NCBI GenBank assembly: GCA_017398105.1
Contig: JAFQHF010000109.1
Span: forward strand, 1-36,717
Source: Oscillospiraceae bacterium
Lineage (GTDB): Bacteria; Bacillota_A; Clostridia; Oscillospirales; Oscillospiraceae
DNA: 36,717 bases
Direction: 5' to 3'
Shown: positions 20,895 through 30,400 of the stretch, piece after piece
Position numbering within the stretch: the stretch's first letter is position 1
How the letters are laid out: the number at the start of each line of letters is the position of its first letter
The notes under the pieces: generated by a model
Databases searched by the model: none
The model's input: only the letters and a program-made list of their open reading frames with translations
What the model was told of the DNA's origin: nothing
Translations under genes and position numbers: made by a program

Positions 20895-21455
20895 ATGACG
20901 GCAAAAGAGAAGATCCGGGAGATCCTGGCGCTGATCGAGGAGCTGAATCCGGATAGTGAGCTTCTGACGAAGGATCCCGACATTCAGGCGAAGATATTCA
21001 GCGTCACCAACCATGTCATGTTTGAGCTTGCCCGGCTGAAGAAGATCCCCGCCTATGTGGAGATCCCGGTGGAGGACGGGGAGCTGCTGACCTTCGGCAA
21101 GATCGGCGCGGCTGCCGGCGGCACGGTGTATCAGCTGGGATGTGTGCGGGGCGTGACTTACGACAGCAAGGCGGCCGGAACGGTGCTGAAGATCCGGGAA
21201 GGCGGCGTGGCGGAGATCGATTTGTATTTGTACCCGGAGCGGATCACAGCAGAAAACTGGGGAGATTACGAATTTACCCTCACGGAGGACGCGCTGGAGG
21301 TACTGCCCTTCGGTGTGGCGGCGGATCTTCTGAAGAGTGATGATGCGGCGGGGAACGGCAAGGTCTATGCCGATCGGTATGCGCAGATGCTTCAGATGCT
21401 GGATCCCCGGTACGGCATGCCCAGCATCAGTGTGGAAGGCGGGGTGGACATCTGA
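20895..21455 (+). CDS. head-tail connector (adaptor) protein
   Basis: This 186-residue protein begins with a helical segment (KEKIREILALIEELNPDSELL) and ends with LPFGVAADLLKSDDAAGNGKVYADRYAQMLQML. The ending is the recurrent pattern of phage adaptors that dock under the portal ring. The middle is beta-rich. In a podovirus-like layout it occupies the place of P22 gp4. Its stop overlaps the next start (TGATG). Assignment rests on this C-terminal pattern and on gene order. Confidence 0.65.
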   Translation: MTAKEKIREILALIEELNPDSELLTKDPDIQAKIFSVTNHVMFELARLKKIPAYVEIPVEDGELLTFGKIGAAAGGTVYQLGCVRGVTYDSKAAGTVLKIREGGVAEIDLYLYPERITAENWGDYEFTLTEDALEVLPFGVAADLLKSDDAAGNGKVYADRYAQMLQMLDPRYGMPSISVEGGVDI

Positions 21456-23122
21456 TGGCAAGCGTCGTAACGCGGCAATATGCCAATTTCTTGGGACTGG
21501 ATCTCCGGGGCGACGACGTGAACCTGAGACGGTCGCCGGACTGCATGAATGTATGGCGGGATTACCGGGAGATCGGCGGCATCCGCACCCGGCCGGGGAT
21601 GAAGAAGCACACGGCCCTTTTTGGCACAGTCCACGGCATTTATTTTTTGCGGGGCGAGATGCTCGCTCACTGCGGCACCGGCTTATACAGCATCGGTGTC
21701 GAGGAGACGGTGCTGCTGGGAGACGGGCTGGCGGATCAGAGCAGTCAGGGCTTTGTGTATGACAGCACCCTGTATCTTCTGGACGGAGAGCACTATCTGT
21801 GCTACGACGGCAAGGAGCTAAAACCGGTGGAAGGGTATGTTCCCACAACCTACATCGGCAGAAGCCCGTCCGGTGGCGGCAGCGCCAAAGATGATGCAAA
21901 CCTTTTGTCGGACTACCGGGTCAACAGCTTTCTCGGGGACAAGGAAAGCGTGGAATTCTACTTAGATACCGAGGACATCGACACGGATTTTACCCCGGTG
22001 GTGACGGTGGACGGGGACGAGGTGGCGGTGGAAAAGGTGGACGCGAAACACGGTGTGGTGATCCTGAAGGAAGCGCCGGGTGCACCTATGACGGTAGGAC
22101 AGGACAATGTGTTTATCCGGTACAAACGCCATGTGGCAGGTTATGCTGAGTGCATCCGGGGCTGCACCATGGCGCAGATCTTCGACAACCGGGTCTTCGT
22201 CAGCGGTAACCCGGAGCATCCCAACACGGTGTGGCACTGCAGCCTGGACGATCCTACCTATTTCAGCGATGAGGATCACTACGATGAGGGGTTGGATCCT
22301 GCCCGGGTCACCGGCATGGTGGCGGGCAACAACGCCCTGTGGGTGTTCCGTGAGCCTTCTGACGCCAACACAACGGTGTATTACCATACACCGACACTGG
22401 ATGCTGACTACGGCAAGATCTATCCTTCCTGTCATTCCAGCGTCACCACGGGGTGTGTGGGCAAGGCTATCAACTTCAACGACGATATCGTGTTTTTTTC
22501 CGACCGGGGCATGGAGGGCATCAACGGCGATATTACCACCGAGCAGGTGGTGGCGCACCGCAGCTCTCTGGTGGACAGCGGCCTGACGGCAGAGCCCGGG
22601 TACAGGCAGATGATATTGGAGGAATGGCGGGGATATCTGCTGGTGATCATCGGGCGGATGGTATATCTTGCGGATTCCCGGGCGGCCTTTGATAACGGCG
22701 GCCACATGGAATATGAGTGGTTCCGGTGGCAGCTGAACAAGGAAGTGACCTGTACAAAGGTCCAGGACGGCGTTCTGTACCTGGGAACGGAAGGCGGCAT
22801 TTACACCCTCAGCAGTGAACATAACCCGGTGGAGAGCTGGTGGGTGACGCCCAAGGACCAATTTGGCTATCCGCACCGGCTGAAGACTACCAACAAGCGG
22901 GGATCTGTTGCGGAGGCTACCGGGCAGGTGGAGGTACAGGCCAAGACAGACAAGTCGGGCTTTGCCATTGTGGCGAATCATGACTGTGTGGAGGATTACT
23001 TCACCAGCCGGATCAAGCTGAAAAAATTCAAGGACGTCCAATTGAAGATCTACAGCCCCTCCCGGTTCAGCCTGGAGAGCGTGACGCTGGAGTGCTTCAT
23101 TGGCGGCTATATCAAACGATAA
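21455..23122 (+). CDS. P22 gp10-like tail-neck (DNA stabilisation) protein
   Basis: This 555-residue protein has repeated beta segments with recurring aromatic-plus-Gly/Asp turns (GIYFLRGEMLAHCG, RVFVSGNPEHPNTVWHC, DDIVFFSDRGMEGING), as in a beta-propeller-like fold. The opening RRSPDCMNVWRDYREIGGIRTRPGM is a hallmark of the family that closes the head after packaging and joins it to the short tail, as P22 gp10 does. No tail tube or tape-measure gene follows, which supports a podovirus-like virion. The family resemblance is moderate; position is convincing. Confidence 0.7.
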   Translation: MASVVTRQYANFLGLDLRGDDVNLRRSPDCMNVWRDYREIGGIRTRPGMKKHTALFGTVHGIYFLRGEMLAHCGTGLYSIGVEETVLLGDGLADQSSQGFVYDSTLYLLDGEHYLCYDGKELKPVEGYVPTTYIGRSPSGGGSAKDDANLLSDYRVNSFLGDKESVEFYLDTEDIDTDFTPVVTVDGDEVAVEKVDAKHGVVILKEAPGAPMTVGQDNVFIRYKRHVAGYAECIRGCTMAQIFDNRVFVSGNPEHPNTVWHCSLDDPTYFSDEDHYDEGLDPARVTGMVAGNNALWVFREPSDANTTVYYHTPTLDADYGKIYPSCHSSVTTGCVGKAINFNDDIVFFSDRGMEGINGDITTEQVVAHRSSLVDSGLTAEPGYRQMILEEWRGYLLVIIGRMVYLADSRAAFDNGGHMEYEWFRWQLNKEVTCTKVQDGVLYLGTEGGIYTLSSEHNPVESWWVTPKDQFGYPHRLKTTNKRGSVAEATGQVEVQAKTDKSGFAIVANHDCVEDYFTSRIKLKKFKDVQLKIYSPSRFSLESVTLECFIGGYIKR

Positions 23123-23134
23123 TGGGGTGACTGT

Positions 23135-24445
23135 ATGAGAAAACCACTGATAGATGAGCAGTTGAAGGCTTACGACAAAGACGGAAACGTTGACAGAACA
23201 AGAGCACCGGTAGCGCCACCTGTGGCTGGAACGCCTCCGGCTGGGACTACCGCGGCTGATACGCCTCAGGCGGATGCTCCCGCGGCAGGGACGCCACCGG
23301 TGATAGATGAGCAGCTGAAGACTTATGACAAAGACGGAAACGTTGACAGAACAAGAGCACCGGTAGCGCCACCTGTGGCTGGAACACCTCCGGCTGGGAC
23401 TACCGTGGCTGATACGCCTCAGGCGGATGCTCCCGCGGCTGACAATCCTACGCAAACGCCTACCGGTACGCCGACAAGTGCCGCCGCCGCGACGGGCAGC
23501 GGCGCGAAGGTGAATGTGGCGTCTGTTTACAACAACATGGCTAAACAGCAGCAGGAGCTTTACGCTCAGGAAAAGGCGGCTGTGGACAGTTTCGCCGAGG
23601 AACAGAAAAAGCTCCAACAGGAAGCCACAGACCTGACCTTGCAGCAGATGGAGCAGCAGAAGGCCGAGGCGGCAGAGGATTACAAGAAAGAGCAGTCTGC
23701 TGCCTATGTGGATTATCAGAAGCAGACAGCCAAGCACGGCGTACAGGCTGAGCAGATGGCATCCATGGGCATGACCGGTACCGGCTACCATGAGACTGCC
23801 AGGATGGCGGCCTACAACGCCTACCAGGGCCGGGTGGCGGTTGCCCGGGAAACCTATAACAAGTTGGTGGCGGATTACGACACCGCCATGGCGGAGGCAA
23901 AATTGCAGAACAGCTCTGCTCTTGCGGAGATCGCCTACACCGCTTTGCAGTCCGGCTTACAGCTGATGCGGCAGGATCTGGAGACCCAGCAGAATCTGAC
24001 CCTTGCCAAGATAAACGCAGAGGAGCAGCAGAAAGCCCAGCGGGCGGAGATATTGGCAGCTGCCGGAGACTTCAGCGGCTATCAGGCACTCTATGGGCTG
24101 ACAGATGCGCAGGTGGAGGCAATCAAGGGGTCTTACACAAAGGAGACAGGCTTTGAACCGATGACCGGGGAAGAGCTGGATTACTGGGAGGCGCGATTCG
24201 CTTCGGCAAAAACGGAGGACGATCTGTTGCTGATCAACGAGATGATGATCAGCAACGGACTGAGTCCGGATGTGGCGGATGCCTTCCTTGCCTTGTATTT
24301 AGAAAAAATACAGAATGGCGGGCTGCCCGACAATCAGAATGGTGGGCTGATCGACAGGGCAGGAGATGTCACAAAAATGGGTTGGCGAAATAAAACCAGT
24401 ACTACCAGCAATGGGGGCAGCGATACGCCTATTGTAAAACCGTGA
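23135..24445 (+). CDS. Ala/Gln-rich putative ejection (internal) protein with duplicated N-terminus
   Basis: The first 100 residues contain two copies of a 51-residue Pro/Ala/Thr-rich unit starting IDEQLK.YDKDGNVDRT. Residues about 125-200 form a Gln/Glu/Ala coiled coil, followed by GMTGTGYHETARMAAYNAYQ, a phrase found in internal or minor structural proteins of clostridial phages, and a helical C-terminal part. This composition fits proteins carried in the head and ejected with DNA. It lies between the tail-neck gene and the giant polyvalent gene. The precise role is unknown; the repeat and coiled coil are directly visible. Confidence 0.6.
   Translation: MRKPLIDEQLKAYDKDGNVDRTRAPVAPPVAGTPPAGTTAADTPQADAPAAGTPPVIDEQLKTYDKDGNVDRTRAPVAPPVAGTPPAGTTVADTPQADAPAADNPTQTPTGTPTSAAAATGSGAKVNVASVYNNMAKQQQELYAQEKAAVDSFAEEQKKLQQEATDLTLQQMEQQKAEAAEDYKKEQSAAYVDYQKQTAKHGVQAEQMASMGMTGTGYHETARMAAYNAYQGRVAVARETYNKLVADYDTAMAEAKLQNSSALAEIAYTALQSGLQLMRQDLETQQNLTLAKINAEEQQKAQRAEILAAAGDFSGYQALYGLTDAQVEAIKGSYTKETGFEPMTGEELDYWEARFASAKTEDDLLLINEMMISNGLSPDVADAFLALYLEKIQNGGLPDNQNGGLIDRAGDVTKMGWRNKTSTTSNGGSDTPIVKP
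23148..23447 (+). repeat. 153-bp tandem duplication inside the ejection-protein gene
   Basis: Unit 1 begins at TGATAGATGAGCA (23148) and unit 2 at 23301, a period of 153 bp (51 codons), and the second runs to about 23447. The copies differ at only a few bases, so the duplication is recent or kept alike by recombination. Because the period is a multiple of three, copy-number change keeps the frame. Confidence 0.85.
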
Positions 24446-24460
24446 TAGAGGAGTGTTGAC

Positions 24461-27400
24461 ATGGCAGTCAATCAAGATTATTCGGCGCTGCGGGAACGGT
24501 ATCAGCAGCGGCAGGCCGCCCGACAAGCGGCAAAAACATCCCATACGGAGGCTTTGAAAAGTGCCTTTCTGCAGCGACAGGCCCAGCGGGGATTTACCAA
24601 CGGCACAAGCCCCCAAAGCGGTGCCTTTGACATAGATCCACGCAAGATGGGATTTTTACAGCGGCAAATGCAGCGGGGAAACATCACCCAGGAGCAGGCG
24701 TTGGAGCAGATCTACAAGCCGTACAAGGACTTTATCAATCAGGTGAACGGCGTAATCTCCGGCTATGATCAGTTCGCGAACAATTTCAACACCCGGTTTG
24801 GCGGCAGAAAGTACGATATGTCAGATGCCTATATGGGGGACTCTCAGCAGTATCTGGACGAGGCAACGGCGTACAATCAGCAGCTGATCGCCCAGTCTAA
24901 TGCCATCCTTGCGATGCTGGCTGCGAACCCTGACGCCTTCGATAAGGAGACGGTGGAAGAAATCAAGAGCTCCCTGACCATGGCCCAGGAGAATGCCGCG
25001 GCGATCTTAAAGGTTGCCGGGGAGGATAATGCCTACTGGAGCAGCTGGGGCAATGGTGCCATTGACCATGAACAGGAGCTGGAGGAGATGCAGCTGCTGC
25101 TGGCGGAATGGGATGCTACCGGAGTATTGCGAAATGCTGTGGAGCAAGACCTGCCGCTGGATGATGACCAGCAGGCAAGATACAACAGGTTGGTTGCCGC
25201 AATGAAACCTTACGAAGGGTCACGGGAGGTTCTTGAGAATGCAATTGCGGAAAAGCAGACGTTTTTGGAAGAGAATCCTGACTGGGCATCTTTCAGCACG
25301 GCTGAATATGTGTATCAGAAGGCGCAGCAGGACGAAGCATTCGCCAAAAAATATGCCGGCAAGACCGGTGCCGAGCTGGTAAACCTTATCAATTTTATCG
25401 ACGACGAGGCAGAAAAGGAGTGGGTCACCGGCGAGGCCCTGCGGACCATGGGCTTTGACGAGGCCCAGAAAGACCTGGACATCATGAAACAGGAATATCT
25501 GGAGTTGTCCCAGACCGGTGCGCTTAGAAACCATGCCGCTGCCGGAATGACCATGTCCGAGGAAGAAAAAGCTGCCGCGGAAGCTGCCGTCGCACAGTAC
25601 GAAGCTGTGATGAAGAAGTACGGCATCGACACCTCCGATGAAGATGTCAACCCCATGGAGGAGCTGAGCAATCTGATCGTCCGCAATCAGCAGCTGATCG
25701 CGGAAAGCAAAAAGACGCAGGAATATGTCAGATTGTCCGCCGTGCAGGAAAACAAGGATTTTGCCGAGTTTGTGGAAAAAGGAAAAGCCGAGGCCATAGA
25801 GTACGCAGAGAAAAACAAAAAGACCGATCACATGACCAACAAGGAGATCCAGGTGCTGGCGTACTACATCGGCAAGGATAAGGAAAACGGCACGAATACG
25901 GCTGAGACGTACAAGGCCGCCATTAAGCACTACCTGAAGCACCGCCGGGCGCAAGAGATCGCGGACAATATCAACGGCATGGACATTCCTGTGATCGAAG
26001 GACTGACAAGAATCGGTTACAACTACCTTGCCAATATGGTGAGATTCGGCAGGGGCGTTGTTCAAAACTTTAACTTTGGTGATGAGGCCATCGGGCCTAC
26101 GGTGTTCGAATTGGGCAGTGCTTACGCCGGAGCCGGTGAGGACTTGAACTGGTTTGACAGGACCGCCCACAAGGTTGCCGGTGTTTTGGGCTATATGACA
26201 CCGACTATAGTGGCGTCAAAGCTCACAGGCGGCGCGACGGGCATTGCCTCAGTGGGAAAGGCGGCAGGCTCGGCACTGTTGCTTCTGGGATCCGCAGGCG
26301 AAGCCTACGGGGATGCACTGGATAAGGGCTACGACAAGCCGGCGGCGAGAGCTTACTCGGCCCTTGTCGGTTTATCCGAAACGGTTCTGCAGAACGTCCT
26401 TGGCGGTATCAGTGAGTTTGGCGGCCTGCCTGCCAAGTTGGAAGGCTTCATCAAAAAAATTAAGAATGCCCTATTAAAAGGTGTGGCGAAGTACGGCATC
26501 AGCGCCTTTGGTGAAGTGGCGGAAGAGGAGCTGCAAAGCGTTCTGGAGCCTGCCTTCCGGACGATCATTTTCGGTGAAGAGTACGATATGCCCACGGCGC
26601 AGGAAGCCATCGACACCGCATTGGTGGCACTGCTTACCACCGGAGCGCTGGAAGGCCCGAGGATCACATCGGAGACCATTCAGGATTCGAAGCTGCAAAA
26701 GCTTACCGGGGATCAGATCACGCAGCATTCCTTCCTGACGAGCCGGGAGCGGGTGGTCGTCAACACGATCACGGCAAAATTGGTGGCGGAAGCGGAGCAG
26801 TCCGGGAAAAAGCTTTCGGAAAAAGAAAAGCAGGCCATCTATGATCAAGCGGTGGAGGATATGAACACCGGCCGCATCGATATTAAGGATATCGAGAATT
26901 CCATCGGCAAGGGCGCAAAGTATGAGCAGCTTGTTTCTGAATTTGAAGAGCTCAAAGAACTAAACAAAATGAATCCTATGGAGATGACCGGGAATCAGCT
27001 GGACAGACGGGATGAGCTGCGCAAAAAGAATCTGGAAATTGGCGATAAATACGGCTACGGCTCCCGGGGGTACGAAAAATACATTGAAAGCTATGACAAG
27101 GCATTTCCTAAAGCTGTGGAAGGCTTGGTGAAATCGGATCGGCTGTCCGAGAGCTACCGGGAGCGGGACCGGAGAAGCGAGGCTTATCAGGTGGAGGATC
27201 TGAGCGTATACAGCGAGGCGCAGCGCCAGACCATCCAGGCCGCCATGGACAGCGGCATCCTGAACAACACCCGGCGCACCCATGAGTTTGTGGAGCTGAT
27301 CGCAAAGCTGTCCGAAAAGATGGGGGTCAAGTTTAACTTTACAGACAACAAGCGGCTGAAGGAGTCCGGCTTTGCCATCGATGGCGTGACGGTGAACGGC

Positions 27401-30400
27401 TATGTGAATCAGGACGGTATCACCATCAACGTCAATTCTGCCAAGGCATTGAACCGGGTGGTTGGTCATGAGATCACCCACATTCTTGAAGGGACAGACC
27501 TTTACGACAGCCTGGCCATGGCGGTTGCCGCCTATGCCAAAACCAAGGGCGAGTACGATAGCCGGCTGCAGCAGATCCGGGAGCTGTACAAGGGTAAGGA
27601 AGGCTACACCGGGGAAGAGGGTGCGAATACCAGATTTCAGGCGGAGCTGAATGCGGAGGCTAAGCTTGAAAAGGAGCTGATTGCGGATCTTGTGGGCGAT
27701 TATATCTTTACGGATAAAGCCTTTGTGGAAAAGCTTTTTCAGGAAGAACCGGGACTGTTCAAACGGATCTTTGAAGAGATCAAGTATCTTTGCAAGCTGG
27801 TCACTGCCGGCAGCAAGGAAGCCCGTCAGCTGGAGAAGGCAAAGAAGATGTTCACTGAGGTGGTCCGGGAAGCTTCCGAAAATGGCGTAAAAAATCCCAC
27901 CGCAGAGGGTGGGGTAAAGTTTGCAATAGAACCGAGTACAGCAACAAAGTATTTGGAAAAAGCAAATCTAACAGAAGAAGAACTACGAAACGGTAAAACA
28001 GTGCAGCAATTTATTGACCAAGTATCTAGTATGGTTAATAAAGCAATTCGCTCAAAAAGAAAGTTAAGAATCGGTTCTGTTTCTAAGCAGCACGCAAGTG
28101 TTGTAAATGACATCATGCGTAAAATAAATCCAGATTTTTCCGCAGATGGCTATGAACTGTGGATTGATGGGACAGGGGCTGCCCATATTGAAGATCGCCA
28201 CGGCACCAATGGCAAACAGGATAAGTCAATGGCAACGAATGAAGCTAAAGCACTGATCCCATGGGCTTCCCAAAATGCAAGCAATGGAGATTTTTTGAGG
28301 GACAAAAAAGGCAATATAAAGCTGTCGGGAAGATTTTTTAACAAAGATCAAAGTAAGGCACCAGAAATTTTTCTGGAAAAAAAGATTGATAACGATACAG
28401 TTTATGTGTCAGAATGTGTCCCAGATAGCGAAAATAAAAGAATCTGGATTACTAGCGCATACATAAAAAAAGGTAGCACAGGTCAAATGCTGAACATGGA
28501 AGAAACTTCCCCGCAGCCTACGCCCGAAGCGCCTTTTGACGGCAATGCTACCACAGATATTGTAACAAGACCAGATGAATCTGTCAAGCAGCAGTTATCA
28601 CTTTCTGCCCAGGGACAGGCTGAAACTGCCGGAGGCGGCTGGGATGTTCGGGGTCAGGATGTGGGCCTGCCGATGCCTGAAGGGTATCAGGAAAGCCCGG
28701 TGGCGGTTGGTGCAAGCCAACAGGCGCAGCCGGTCAATCTTCCCGGGTTGGAAAAAAGTCAGCCTCAGAGCCAAGGAGAGGCGCAGGAAGCAGGACTTTC
28801 AATGCCTAAGCAAAGCCAACGGACGCAGAGCCGGGGGAATGCACAGGCAGATGAGGTTCTTCCTATGCCAGGGGATACCGTCCGGGCAGAGCAGCAGAGT
28901 CTGGACGATGAGTTCCGGCGGCAAGCCGGGCTTGAGGAAGATCCTTCCCTTTACGATCCTGAAGAGGACGAAGGCGTGGAGACAACCCGGGATAAGCTGG
29001 AAATCAAGCAGCAGAATCTAAAGCGGCGACTGGATGAATTACAATATCTCCGGGATCACTTGCCTGAGAGAATTGCAGAGCTTCAAGAAAAGTACGCCAG
29101 AAAACCGGACAAGGAGACCAAGAGTGCCAAGGCACTGGAACGGAAGATCATGCGACTGCAGCTGATGAAGGCAAATCCAATCGAGTTGGATAAGCAAATT
29201 CATCAAATTCAAAATCGAATTGGAATCCTGGAGGAGAAGCTGCAGACCAGCAAGCCGGAAAAACAGGATCGGCTGGAGCAGGCTTATAAGAAGATCGATG
29301 CGGAATACCAACAGGCTGAACTGGAGCTTATCAAAAAATACGATGAGCAAAGAGCAAAAATCAGTCAGGGGCTCGACGATAAAGGCCAATGGATCAAGAA
29401 CAATGCGTTTGCGGTTCTGTGGGAAATGAGCGACTGGGTGAAAGGCAGTCAGCCTTCGCAGATTCTGGGAAGAATCTGGGATCTTCGGGTAGACGGGCAA
29501 AGGCTGGAATGGGATGATATCAAGCATGCCCTGGCTGACATCAAGGACGGTTGGGCGGTTCTGCCTAACAAAAACCAAAAAGCCATCCAGGAGGTTCTGG
29601 AGCGCACATACCAGGATCGGGTCAATGAGCTGACTGCTTTGGACGAAAAGTATAACCAGGATGTAGAGAAGCTGAAAAAGAAAGCTGAACAGCAGAAAGA
29701 GGAAGCCCGGAAGAGTGAGTATCGGATCTTGAGATCAGACCTTCATAATCAGCTGGTTGGGTCTGTAAAGCAAGCCTTTGTCGATAAAGGCATGGACTTT
29801 GACACGGTTTTGGAGAAGGCCAAAGACCTTTCTACCTTAAAAACCGTAGACAACACGCCACAAAGAGTCCTGGAAAAGGCCTTGGGATACAAAGCCGGTC
29901 AAGTGCTTTCTGACATGACTTTCAACAAAGTGGCTCAGAATGAAACCGAGGGCATTCGATGGCTGAATTCCTACACGGACCGGAAAAACGGCATCCTGAA
30001 ACAGCTGTCTGAAAAGTACCACATTAAGCCAGGCAGCAAGGAAAGCGCAGCGGCGCAGATGTATGCGGAAGGATTTTATGTTGTAAAGACTGGCAAAGAC
30101 GGAGAATTTGTAAAAGGAAAAAGTGAAATATTTTCTTACGGAGACGCGGAACTTGCTAGGGATTTTCCGGATGTCCAGGTGCAAAGAAATATCAAAGGTT
30201 TGGCCAATGATCCGACTGTGCGGCAGATCTACGATGATACCTTGGATCGCATCAATGCATCCCGGGTGCGCAACGGTTACCCGGAGATCCAGAAGCTGGA
30301 CAACTACTATCTGCATTTCCGTGCCATGGAAGACTTTTTCTCGAAACTTGGATTGCCGTTTAATCCCAACGATATCCGGGCAAAGGATCTACCCACAGAC

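Noticed and set aside
21962..23791. 609-residue minus-strand open frame, and similar long antisense frames at 15291-16520, 16923-18377 and 19229-20449
   Set aside because: They lie opposite confident structural genes, lack ribosome sites and have Leu/His/Arg-rich shadow composition typical of GC-rich antisense frames.
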